A DNA stretch of 53,154 bases from an uncultured Bacteroidales bacterium (lineage in GTDB: Bacteria; Bacteroidota; Bacteroidia; Bacteroidales; Muribaculaceae): positions 1 to 53,154 of the forward strand of contig CANPDU010000022.1 in assembly GCA_947573135.1 (NCBI GenBank), given 5' to 3'. Below the pieces are notes generated by a model. That model had not been told where the DNA came from. It ran no database searches and saw only the letters and a program-made list of their open reading frames with translations. The translations under genes and the position numbers were made by a program. Within the stretch, counting starts at the first letter, position 1. The number at the start of each line of letters is the position of its first letter. Below are positions 25,249 through 33,031 of the stretch, one piece after another.

Positions 25249-27288
25249 ATGAATCGATCTGTCATTCCTGCATTGTTTGTCGTGTTGATAACCGCATTGC
25301 CGCTGTGTGCTGCAGAAACGGCTGTTGTGCCTCGTCCGGCTTCAGTCGAGACCCCGGACGGAAAAGCATTTGAATTCAACGACAATACATCGTTGCGCAT
25401 AATCGCGCCTGACGACAGTATGTCGGCGACTTTGGCCGATTGTGTGTCCTCGGTCTTTCCCGGACACGAAATCAGTGGAAAAAGATCAAAAAATCAGATT
25501 GAGCTGCGGGTAAATCTCGGTGAGTATACGCCTGAGGCCTATGATCTGACGGTCGGGAAAGATCGGATTTTGATTGAGGCTTCGGATGGGGCCGGGCTGT
25601 TCTATGGCTTGCAGACTGTCAGACAGCTTGCCGATAATGGCTTCGGCAGGATTCCAAATATGCAGATCAGTGACGCTCCTCGCTTCCCTTATCGCGGCGT
25701 GATGATTGATGTCAGCCGCAATTTCCGAGACAAAAACTTTATCAAAAAGCAGATTGATGCTATGTCGCGCCTGAAACTCAACAGACTTCACCTCCATCTC
25801 ACCGATGGCGCAGGCTGGAGAATACAGATTGATAAATATCCGAGGCTTACCGAATATGCCGCGTGGCGTCAGGGAGAGACGTGGAAGCAATGGAACGGTC
25901 GTTACTGCGAACGAACCGATTCGGGCGCTCACGGCGGGTTTTATACAAAAGAAGATTTGCGCGATATCATAAAGTATGCGGCCGATCGCTTCATAACCGT
26001 GATACCTGAGATTGAGATGCCGGCCCACTCTGAAGAAGTCCTTGCCGCGTATCCGGAACTGTCATGCACGGGCGAACCATTCAAACACTCTGATTTCTGT
26101 ATCGGCAATGAAAAGACATTTGAATTTCTACAGGATATAATCGATGAAGTTATTGAAATTTTCCCTTCGGAATATATCCATATAGGTGGTGACGAGGCAT
26201 CGAAACAGGCGTGGAAAAGTTGTCCCAAGTGTCAGAAACGCATGATCGATGAGGGTCTTGAAGACGTCGACGGGCTTCAGAGCTATTTCGTCCATCGTAT
26301 CGAACAGTATCTCAATTCAAAAGGGCGTGCGCTGATAGGGTGGGATGAGATAATGGAGGGCGGTCTTGCCCCGAATGCTACTGTACTGTCATGGCGCGGT
26401 CCACAGCATGGAATCCGTGCGGCCGAAAGCGGGCATAATGCCGTGATGGCTCCGGGTCGCTTCTGCTATTTTGACGGTTATCAGGATGTTCCTCACACTC
26501 AGCCCGAAGCAATAGGCGGTTATCTGCCAATCAGCCTCGTGTACAGTTTTGATCCTGCGCCTGACTCTTTGTCGGTGGAGACACGCAATAATATCAAAGG
26601 TGTGGAAGCCACAATGTTTACTGAATATATTGCGACTGACGAACACGCCGAGTATATGCTTTATCCGCGTATGCTCGCATTGGCTGAAGTGGCGTGGACG
26701 CCGCAGGCTCTGCGTGATTATGATGATTTCCGCGAACGCGCGCTCATGTTCAACGACCGTCTGATATCGGAAGGATATCATGCGTTTGATCTGCATAAAG
26801 AAATAGGCAATCGCAAGGAAGCGTTAGCCCCGGTCGACCATCTTGCACGCGGCAAGCGAGTCATTTATAACGATTGTGAATGGTCATGGAAATATCCTGC
26901 CGCCGGAGCATCAACATTCACCGACGGACTGCGCGGCGGATGGATCTACACCGACGGCCGCTGGCAGGGATTTTACAACGGAGACACAGATCGGGCGCTC
27001 GATGTGACAGTCGATATGGATGAGCCGACTGATATAACATATGTCGGTGCAGACTTCATACAGCTGTGTCCGCCGAATGTATGGTTTCCCGAGAAGGTTA
27101 TAATCTCATACTCAAACGACGGTGAGAATTTCACGACCCTTACAACTATCACAACCAATCTGTTGCGTGACAATAAAGTGGCATTCCGCAATTTCTCGTG
27201 GGCAGGTAATGTCAGAGCCAGGTATATACGCTATCAGGCGTATAACCGCTGGCGATTTGTCTTCACCGATGAAATTGTCATAAGATAG
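25249..27288 (+). CDS. GH20 beta-N-acetylhexosaminidase
   Basis: An exported 679-residue glycosidase that removes terminal GlcNAc or GalNAc from glycans such as mucin or N-glycans. It has a signal peptide (1 to about 21), a GH20b domain (about 25-145), then the catalytic barrel starting at PYRGVMIDVSRNF. The acid/base pair D315-E316 lies in HIGGDEASKQ, as required for the substrate-assisted mechanism. The last about 130 residues look like a discoidin/CBM32-type module (DVTVDMDEPTDITYVG, then ISYSNDGENF). No lipobox is seen, so it is probably periplasmic. It stands alone on its strand. Confidence 0.94.
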   Translation: MNRSVIPALFVVLITALPLCAAETAVVPRPASVETPDGKAFEFNDNTSLRIIAPDDSMSATLADCVSSVFPGHEISGKRSKNQIELRVNLGEYTPEAYDLTVGKDRILIEASDGAGLFYGLQTVRQLADNGFGRIPNMQISDAPRFPYRGVMIDVSRNFRDKNFIKKQIDAMSRLKLNRLHLHLTDGAGWRIQIDKYPRLTEYAAWRQGETWKQWNGRYCERTDSGAHGGFYTKEDLRDIIKYAADRFITVIPEIEMPAHSEEVLAAYPELSCTGEPFKHSDFCIGNEKTFEFLQDIIDEVIEIFPSEYIHIGGDEASKQAWKSCPKCQKRMIDEGLEDVDGLQSYFVHRIEQYLNSKGRALIGWDEIMEGGLAPNATVLSWRGPQHGIRAAESGHNAVMAPGRFCYFDGYQDVPHTQPEAIGGYLPISLVYSFDPAPDSLSVETRNNIKGVEATMFTEYIATDEHAEYMLYPRMLALAEVAWTPQALRDYDDFRERALMFNDRLISEGYHAFDLHKEIGNRKEALAPVDHLARGKRVIYNDCEWSWKYPAAGASTFTDGLRGGWIYTDGRWQGFYNGDTDRALDVTVDMDEPTDITYVGADFIQLCPPNVWFPEKVIISYSNDGENFTTLTTITTNLLRDNKVAFRNFSWAGNVRARYIRYQAYNRWRFVFTDEIVIR

Positions 27289-27290
27289 AT

Positions 27291-27677
27291 CTAAGCGGTG
27301 ATTTCGAGCAGTATTTCGTCAAAGATTTTTATGCAGCTCTCATAGTATCCGTCGCCCGTCACCCGCGGGCCGCTGACAACGGTATATCCGTCAAATGACA
27401 GGCGTGAGGTGAGCTCTTCGACAGCATTGCGGCCTCCGACCGACAGTGCAAAGTGTGACATGCCGCGACGGAAAGGACTGTATTCGGCTGCCGACGTGCC
27501 GTCGCGAGACATAATTTCAAGAAGGCAGTCTCCTGCAAACATTATGAAATAGCTTCGCAAACCTGATTTCGGGTTGTGATATGGCTCGCCGGTCTTTCCA
27601 CCGAAATACCGGATGAAAAAATCCTTTGCCTGCTCAAGGTCTGAGACATAGAGGGCAATATGGTCAATGCGTGTCAT
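27291..27677 (-). CDS. VOC family (glyoxalase-like) protein
   Basis: A 129-residue vicinal-oxygen-chelate fold protein. The beta-alpha-beta-beta-beta units are visible: IDHIALYVSDLEQAKDFFIRYF at the N-terminus and MSHFALSVGGRNAVEELTSRL in the second half. A metal ligand His is in DHIAL, a second in SHFAL, and Glu near the ends of each half. The start at 27677 is chosen because its ATGA overlaps the acyltransferase stop; the frame extends 10 residues further but without benefit. The substrate is unknown (glyoxalase, epimerase or antibiotic-binding roles occur in the fold). Confidence 0.85.
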   Translation of the reverse strand: MTRIDHIALYVSDLEQAKDFFIRYFGGKTGEPYHNPKSGLRSYFIMFAGDCLLEIMSRDGTSAAEYSPFRRGMSHFALSVGGRNAVEELTSRLSFDGYTVVSGPRVTGDGYYESCIKIFDEILLEITA

Positions 27678-28840
27678 TTCTTTGCAAGAAATCTCTCTGA
27701 CAGCCATGCTCTGATAGGGAGATCATAGACTTTGACGCTGGCGTATGCCACTGCTATAGATGCAATGAATATGCTGACTGCAACCCAGATATGAGTGCCG
27801 AGCGGCGCATCTGCATGCTGAGCGGCCCAGTTCATCTGTACATAGATCATAGGGTAGTGGGTGATGTAGAGTGGGTAAGAGATCATCCCGAGAAATTTGC
27901 ATATAGCGGTCGTGCGTTTCCCGGTAAGCTGACTTCCGGCGCCGGCTGCGACTATTGCCGGATAGACGAAAAGGATTATTAAGGCGCAATAGACTCCGTT
28001 GATCCACTCGTGGCTTTCACCGCCGATGTGGGGAACAACGAGCGTTGCGGCCACGGCGAGAGAGCACCATGTCATGGCGCCCCGTTTGAGATTGATGCGG
28101 CATTTGCTGAGTCTATAGAGTAGCAGACCCCCGAAAAACGGGTAGAGCAGACGGCAGACGCCGATGTAGATCTGGTCCGGTGTCAGACCGAAACCGCCGA
28201 TGACCGTGTATTTTGCATATTCACGCACTTCAAGCAGCCCGAAAGCATCGATGTTCATGCAGACATCGATAGTCAGGAACGCCGACAGGAAGACAAATAC
28301 GGCAAGTACGACTGTGCTGAAGCGGCGGATGAACAGAGCATAGGCGATATTGGCGATATATTCCCAAAGCAACGACCATTGTGCGCCGTTGAGTGAGTTG
28401 ATCTCTTTCCATCCTCTGATGTCCATTGATGGCGGAGTCGGAAACATTATGCAGCCTAAAATCATGATGAGAAGCAGTTTCCACCACGGAGTCTGCATTA
28501 CGAGCTCAAATCCCGGCGCAGCACTGAAATAGAACCAGAATGCTCCGATCAGAGTGCCGAGTATGACCATCGGCTGTAATCTTATCAGTCGGCGTTTGAA
28601 GAAATCCCATGTCGACATGCGGTTCCAGCGGTCGTCATAGGCATATCCGATCACAAATCCCGACAGTACGAAAAAGAAGTCTACGGCAAGATAGCCGTGG
28701 TTTAGAATCTGATATTTCGGACCGGCCGAATATGTTTCAAACAAGTGGAACGCTACTACGATCATAGCTGCCACGCCGCGGAGCCCGTCAAGTATTTCAA
28801 ACCTCGGTTTAGAGGATAAGGGGATTGATTCTGTTGCCAT
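27674..28840 (-). CDS. acyltransferase family 3 (OafA/YrhL-like) membrane protein
   Basis: A 388-residue integral membrane protein with about ten helices. The conserved family start FEILDGLRGVAAMIVVAFHLFE contains the catalytic-type His; VDFFFVLSGFVIGYAY is the next family block. Such proteins O-acetylate surface sugars or other small substrates. The ATG at 28840 (MATESIP) is preferred; an upstream Met at 28867 gives nine extra residues. It overlaps the VOC gene by 4 bases, so they form one operon, divergent from the AraC gene. A minus-strand TAATTTTG at 28872-28865 is a plausible -7 box. Confidence 0.9.
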   Translation of the reverse strand: MATESIPLSSKPRFEILDGLRGVAAMIVVAFHLFETYSAGPKYQILNHGYLAVDFFFVLSGFVIGYAYDDRWNRMSTWDFFKRRLIRLQPMVILGTLIGAFWFYFSAAPGFELVMQTPWWKLLLIMILGCIMFPTPPSMDIRGWKEINSLNGAQWSLLWEYIANIAYALFIRRFSTVVLAVFVFLSAFLTIDVCMNIDAFGLLEVREYAKYTVIGGFGLTPDQIYIGVCRLLYPFFGGLLLYRLSKCRINLKRGAMTWCSLAVAATLVVPHIGGESHEWINGVYCALIILFVYPAIVAAGAGSQLTGKRTTAICKFLGMISYPLYITHYPMIYVQMNWAAQHADAPLGTHIWVAVSIFIASIAVAYASVKVYDLPIRAWLSERFLAKK

Positions 28841-28920
28841 ATTAATGATAATGAATTCTGTTCGCAAAATTAAGATTATTTTATTATACTTTATTTGCCT
28901 ATATTTTATTGATATTGTAC

Positions 28921-28928
28921 TATATTTG
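28921..28928 (+). promoter_or_regulatory. -7 box almost touching the AraC-family start
   Basis: TATATTTG matches TAnnTTTG and ends 4 bases before the ATG at 28933. A TTTG at 28894-28897 is 23 bases upstream. Transcription would begin at about the start codon. Confidence 0.4.
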
Positions 28929-28932
28929 CATT

Positions 28933-29742
28933 ATGAAGCATGTTGCATTTATTTTTGATAATGTGTCGTTCAAACCGGATCTGCAGATCGGAAAGCATTC
29001 CCACAATCACTGGGAACTGTCGTATGTAATATGCGGTCAAGGTTTGCGTACAATAGGAGACCGTACCGAGCCAATTCGTGAAGGCGAGATAATATTGATT
29101 CCCCCGGATATACCTCATGTATGGCATTTTGACAGAGACAAGACTGACGCTACGGGAAATATATCAAACGTGTCAGTGTTTTTTGAGACATCACTTCTTG
29201 ACGGGCTGATAAATATATTTCCCGAAATATCGGATATCATGAATGATCTCCGGATTAAAAAAGATGCGGTCGATTTCAGAGGAGAGGCATATGATAGAAT
29301 TCGTGCCTTATTAAGAAAGATGAGGAATTTGACGCCACAGGCGCGTCTGCCGCTGATGCTGGATGTTCTCGTCACTATAGCTAAGGCCGATGATTTCAGG
29401 CTTGTGGGGAAATACAATTTATTGAGCAACGCCGAACGACGTATCGAAAAGGTCAGAGTGTATTGCTCGTGTAATTTCATGCATAATATAAGGCTCGACG
29501 ATGTAGCTTGCCATGTTGGGATGAATAAATCGTCATTCTGCACTTTCATGCGTCGTCAGACCGGAAAAACTTTGACTGAATATCTGAATGACATACGTCT
29601 GGAAAAAGCGATGGAGAGGCTGAAACAGGCAGATGACAATGTCTATGAGGTGGCGTTTGATGTCGGGTTCTCAAATGTAGCTTATTTTAATCGACTCTTT
29701 AAACGGAAGTACGGCTGTACGCCCAAATCGGTCAGATTATAG
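28933..29742 (+). CDS. AraC-family transcriptional regulator with cupin domain
   Basis: A 269-residue regulator. The N-terminal cupin-like ligand domain (about 10-100) includes HSHNHWELSYVICGQG and ILIPPDIPHVW with metal/ligand histidines. The C-terminal part (about 170-269) holds two helix-turn-helices ending in the AraC signature VAFDVGFSNVAYFNRLFKRK. The start at 28933 is used because the eight upstream residues would lie in the promoter. The obvious candidate targets are the divergent acyltransferase-VOC operon or the following barrel gene; this is inference. Confidence 0.93.
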   Translation: MKHVAFIFDNVSFKPDLQIGKHSHNHWELSYVICGQGLRTIGDRTEPIREGEIILIPPDIPHVWHFDRDKTDATGNISNVSVFFETSLLDGLINIFPEISDIMNDLRIKKDAVDFRGEAYDRIRALLRKMRNLTPQARLPLMLDVLVTIAKADDFRLVGKYNLLSNAERRIEKVRVYCSCNFMHNIRLDDVACHVGMNKSSFCTFMRRQTGKTLTEYLNDIRLEKAMERLKQADDNVYEVAFDVGFSNVAYFNRLFKRKYGCTPKSVRL

Positions 29743-29813
29743 CTCTCAGACGTTTATCTGGCACGGTAAGTCATAAAATGCGTTAATATAAGTCTGAATT
29801 GAGATTTTTGACG

Positions 29814-29821
29814 TATCTTTG
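29814..29821 (+). promoter_or_regulatory. -7 box of the barrel-protein gene
   Basis: TATCTTTG is a full consensus match located 24 bases before the ATG at 29846. No TTTG is seen at the -33 distance. Confidence 0.45.
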
Positions 29822-29845
29822 TCGCTGTTAACTCATATCATTGCA

Positions 29846-30469
29846 ATGAAACATCAGTTCATCAAACTCTTAACCATACTCTCGCTCGTTATCGGCGCCT
29901 CGGTAGCCGCAAATGCTCAGTTCCGTTATGCAGCTATAGCCGGATTTGAAAACACTAATCTGAAATTCAAACAGGATCTTGTCACAGTGTCGCATACTCC
30001 GAGTTTTCAGGTCGGAGTGCAGGGAGAGATGATGTTTCCGGGACTTGGATTCGGCATCGATTTAGGTCTGATCTACAACCAGCTCGGTGCCAAAGTCAAT
30101 CTGGGTGAACGTAAAATCTGGGCATCACAGGGTTACGGTGACGAACGTGTGCGTCTGCATACTCTCCAGATACCTCTTCATCTGCGTTTTAAATGGACAC
30201 GCATGAGCGGACTCGAAGATATTATTGCCCCGTTTGTCTATGGCGGCCCGGACTTTAATATTCTTGTCGGTCATGGCAAATGTGACGCTTTCAAATACGC
30301 CGGCGGTGATCTCAGTCTTTCGGCCGGCGGAGGTGTGGAACTGTTCCGTCGCTGGCAGCTGTCGTTTCAGTACAGCTGGGGTATGACTTACGCTTTGAAA
30401 ACAAAACTCCTTGACAATTACAGCGCGCGCAGCCGCTCTTATGCGGTTCGTCTCGCTTATTTCTTCTGA
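29846..30469 (+). CDS. outer-membrane beta-barrel protein (porin family)
   Basis: A 207-residue protein with a signal peptide (1 to about 22, ending ANAQ) and an eight-strand-like alternating pattern ending in RLAYFF, a terminal aromatic as in OMP_b-brl_2 barrels. The start at 29846 (MKHQFIK) places the signal peptide correctly; the frame opens 27 bases earlier within the promoter. It is probably a small outer-membrane barrel of unknown ligand. It is convergent with the HsdR-N-like gene. Confidence 0.85.
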   Translation: MKHQFIKLLTILSLVIGASVAANAQFRYAAIAGFENTNLKFKQDLVTVSHTPSFQVGVQGEMMFPGLGFGIDLGLIYNQLGAKVNLGERKIWASQGYGDERVRLHTLQIPLHLRFKWTRMSGLEDIIAPFVYGGPDFNILVGHGKCDAFKYAGGDLSLSAGGGVELFRRWQLSFQYSWGMTYALKTKLLDNYSARSRSYAVRLAYFF

Positions 30470-30472
30470 TTA

Positions 30473-30922
30473 TTATAAAAGATCATAGCCGGGGATGTCC
30501 CGCATGAACATGTAGCTTTGGCATGTTGTGTCAAAGCGGCAGCAGTAATGTGTCAGGCCGTTGCTAACCATCAGGTAGGGAGCGCCGATCACGCTGTTAT
30601 AGCGTGCGATCTGATCGAAGACGCTCTGGGTTATGTTGACTGTTGATGCTTTGTATTCTACTATGACCAGCGGCTGTCCGGTGCGAGAGTAGATCAGAGT
30701 GTCGCAGCGTCGGGCGGTGCGGTTCAGCTTGAGACTCACCTCGTTGGCCATAAGACCGCGCGGATATCCGCGTTCAGTGATAAGATAATTGACAAAATGT
30801 TGCCTGACCCATTCTTCAGGCGTGAGCGCCACAAATTTACCTCGCAGACAGTCGAAGATGCGCGTGACGCCGTCGGGGTCGCGCGTCAGCCGATAATCGA
30901 ATGCAGGCAAATTTAAATCCAT
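30473..30922 (-). CDS. stand-alone HsdR N-terminal-like nuclease domain protein
   Basis: A 149-residue protein resembling the HSDR_N_2 domain, the PD-(D/E)XK part of type I restriction HsdR subunits. Core pieces are EVSLKLNRTARRCDTLIYSRT (with the Asp) and PLVIVEYKAS (E-Y-K, matching ExK). It has no helicase motor and no hsdM/hsdS neighbours. It is divergent from holA, an arrangement I recall as common in Bacteroidales, which argues for a housekeeping repair or processing role rather than restriction. The role remains unproven. Confidence 0.82.
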   Translation of the reverse strand: MDLNLPAFDYRLTRDPDGVTRIFDCLRGKFVALTPEEWVRQHFVNYLITERGYPRGLMANEVSLKLNRTARRCDTLIYSRTGQPLVIVEYKASTVNITQSVFDQIARYNSVIGAPYLMVSNGLTHYCCRFDTTCQSYMFMRDIPGYDLL

Positions 30923-30953
30923 TTGTGGTTGAGCTTATTTTTTTGTATCTTCG
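30922..30953 (+). promoter_or_regulatory. Bacteroidota-type promoter for holA
   Basis: TTTG (30922-30925), a 20-base spacer and TATCTTCG (30946-30953), one mismatch from TAnnTTTG. holA starts 33 bases downstream. Confidence 0.6.
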
Positions 30954-30986
30954 CTACAAATTTACAACTTTATTTCAATTTTACCG

Positions 30987-32021
30987 ATGGCTGCGCCTGC
31001 CGTAACATACGATTCTCTTTGCCGACAGCTGGCTGCCGGTCAATTCGCGCCTGTCTATCTGCTGCATGGAGAAGAAGGTTATTATATCGACGATCTTGTG
31101 CGGCGCTTCGAGAGTATTCTCAGCGAAGAGGAGCGGGAGTTTAATCTTCATGTGCTTTATGCGCCTGAAGTCGAGCCGGGAGCGATAATGGATCTTTGTA
31201 TGCAATATCCGATGATGGCTGACCGTCAGGTGGTAATAGTGAAAGAGGCTCAGGCGGTATCGGCCGACAGGATTAATAAGTTATACCGGTATGTATCATC
31301 GCCGGTGAACACGACTGTTCTGGTAATTTGCTTCCGCGGTGTGCAGGCTAAAGGAAAAGAATTGCTTGCGGCGGTAAGATCCAAGGGCGTTAATTTCGAG
31401 TCAAAAAAGTTGTCGGAATATAACGCTCCGGCCGTAATTGGCGATTTTATCAAAAATAAAGGTCTTAAAGCTGAACAGAAGGCTCTGGAGATGCTGCGCG
31501 ATTATGTCGGAACTGATCTTAGCCGTCTTTATAACGAAATTGATAAACTCACTACCGCGCTCGGAGCCGGAGCGACTGTGACGGCTGCAGATGTAGAGCG
31601 AAACATCGGTCTTAGTAAGGATTACAATAATTTTGAACTTGTCGACGCACTTGCGGTAAAAGATACCGGAAAGGTGTTTCGTATTGCTGAATATTTCAGG
31701 GCAAATCCTAAAAATAATCCGCTTGTAGTCAGCGCATCGACGATATTTTCGTTTTTCGCCGATCTTATGGCCGCGTATTATTGCGCTGACAAAAGTGAGA
31801 GCGGTATGATGGCGGAACTTAAACTCCGCTGGCCCGGTCAGGTGAAGCGCTATCGCACTGCCATGCAATATTATAATGCTTTCCAGGTTATTGAGATAAT
31901 CGCAGCCATACGCCGCTATGACGCCATGAGCAAGGGAGTCGGATCGCGACAGACTGACCATCAGCTTTTCCGCGATTTGCTGTTTCATATACTCACTGCT
32001 CCCGGAAATATAAAATTTTAG
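30987..32021 (+). CDS. holA: DNA polymerase III subunit delta
   Basis: HolA is the clamp-opening subunit of the clamp loader. The 344 residues match the family length. It shows the N-terminal PVYLLHGEEGYYIDDLVRRF block, the middle LRDYVGTDLSRLYNEIDKLT block (the AAA-lid helical region) and the C-terminal collar domain with VKRYRTAMQYYNAFQVIEII. As usual for delta, the Walker A is degenerate. It is divergent from the HsdR-N-like gene. An alternative minor start is not needed. Confidence 0.94.
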   Translation: MAAPAVTYDSLCRQLAAGQFAPVYLLHGEEGYYIDDLVRRFESILSEEEREFNLHVLYAPEVEPGAIMDLCMQYPMMADRQVVIVKEAQAVSADRINKLYRYVSSPVNTTVLVICFRGVQAKGKELLAAVRSKGVNFESKKLSEYNAPAVIGDFIKNKGLKAEQKALEMLRDYVGTDLSRLYNEIDKLTTALGAGATVTAADVERNIGLSKDYNNFELVDALAVKDTGKVFRIAEYFRANPKNNPLVVSASTIFSFFADLMAAYYCADKSESGMMAELKLRWPGQVKRYRTAMQYYNAFQVIEIIAAIRRYDAMSKGVGSRQTDHQLFRDLLFHILTAPGNIKF

Positions 32022-32113
32022 GTGACGGCTGATCCGAACAATTGCGGTTTTCATGCTGTTTTGTAGTAGGTGATTGCCATAAACTTATTAATGATAAATT
32101 AAAATTTATAATT

Positions 32114-32278
32114 ATGGACAAAAAATATGTGTGCGAGGTGTGTGACTGGGTATATGATCCGGCGATAGGTGATCCTGAAAATGGCATTAAGCCGGGCACC
32201 CCGTTCGAGGATCTGCCTGATGACTGGGTGTGTCCGCTCTGTGGAGTCGGCAAGGATCAGTTTGCTCCCGTCGATTAA
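32114..32278 (+). CDS. rubredoxin
   Basis: A 54-residue one-iron electron carrier, with the two CxxC knuckles CEVC and CPLC and the usual aromatic core ([14 protein letters not shown], then DDWVCPLCG). Rubredoxins feed electrons to rubrerythrin, rubredoxin-oxygen oxidoreductase or similar oxygen-defence enzymes in anaerobes. The frame extends upstream to 32042 but the family start is [11 protein letters not shown] clean intrinsic terminator follows, so it is monocistronic or follows holA. Confidence 0.96.
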   Translation: MDKKYVCEVCDWVYDPAIGDPENGIKPGTPFEDLPDDWVCPLCGVGKDQFAPVD

Positions 32279-32290
32279 TCTGAATATAAT

Positions 32291-32320
32291 AAATGTGTGC
32301 CGCGAAAACGGCACACATTT
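32291..32320. terminator. bidirectional terminator between rubredoxin and thioesterase
   Basis: A perfect 12-bp stem (AAATGTGTGCCG with CGGCACACATTT) with loop CGAAAA lies between two convergent genes. The arms end in TTT in both directions, and GTTATATAG follows on the plus strand. Confidence 0.8.
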
Positions 32321-32347
32321 GTTATATAGCGTTAAGTCGCAAATTGA

Positions 32348-32794
32348 TCAGAACTGACGCTGTTCGTAGTCGGAGATTGTGCGTCGCCATTCGGAGGAGA
32401 TGTCAACGGCGCGGCAAGTTTTCGGATCGATATTGACCATGGTTGTTATTGCACGGCATTTTACTTCGCCTGTGTCGGAGTTGATCACACGTTGCTCGAG
32501 GCGCAGCGATTTTTCTGACATGGATTCGACTGCGGTCAGCACCTCGAGCGGTTCTTCGAGATAGGCGGGAGCATGAAAGTCGCAATTGATGTTGGCGACA
32601 ACGATAGCAAGATTATCGTGGTTAAGTTTGCCGTTTATAAACTGATGAAAATAGTTGGCTTTGCCGAGATCCATGAGTTGGATGTAGACGGAGTTATTGA
32701 GATGGCCGAGCATGTCGATGTCGTTGAATCTGAGTTGCACGGGCTGATGATGGCGGAATTCGAACGATGCTTGTGGTACGCGTGACTGTGACAT
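32348..32794 (-). CDS. acyl-CoA thioesterase (4HBT hotdog fold)
   Basis: A 148-residue hotdog-fold thioesterase of the YbgC/4-hydroxybenzoyl-CoA thioesterase type. The active-site block RFNDIDMLGHLNNSVYIQLMD has the Asp (D-x-L/M-GH-x-NN) that replaces the usual Y-x-D-TD pattern; then CDFHAPAYLEEPLEV forms the second strand pair. It would cleave acyl-CoA or acyl-ACP; the natural substrate is unknown. It is convergent with rubredoxin and divergent from the caspase gene. Confidence 0.88.
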   Translation of the reverse strand: MSQSRVPQASFEFRHHQPVQLRFNDIDMLGHLNNSVYIQLMDLGKANYFHQFINGKLNHDNLAIVVANINCDFHAPAYLEEPLEVLTAVESMSEKSLRLEQRVINSDTGEVKCRAITTMVNIDPKTCRAVDISSEWRRTISDYEQRQF

Positions 32795-32989
32795 AGAATA
32801 TTTAATGTGAGTTCGATAAGAGTTAAATACAAATTTCGATGATAAGCGATAAGATCACTATGCCTTTTTTATATGTTAAAATTGAAAACAGACACATTCT
32901 TCGCAATGTTCACCGATGACAAAATTACAGAAACTTTTGTAACAATGTTTTTCCTGAGTAAATAATTTTTAAGAATACAGGATTATGAC

Positions 32990-32997
32990 TATTTTTG
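32990..32997 (+). promoter_or_regulatory. -7 box of the caspase-like gene
   Basis: TATTTTTG matches TAnnTTTG, 34 bases before the ATG at 33032. Upstream at the -33 distance is only a T-run, not TTTG. Confidence 0.4.
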
Positions 32998-33031
32998 CAA
33001 AAGTCAATTAAAATTCAATAAATCAACCATA

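Noticed and set aside
30473-30922. Remnant of a type I restriction system
   Set aside because: The HsdR-N-like protein has a complete small domain with proper ends, no hsdM/hsdS debris around it, and a setting next to holA that I recall as common in Bacteroidales.
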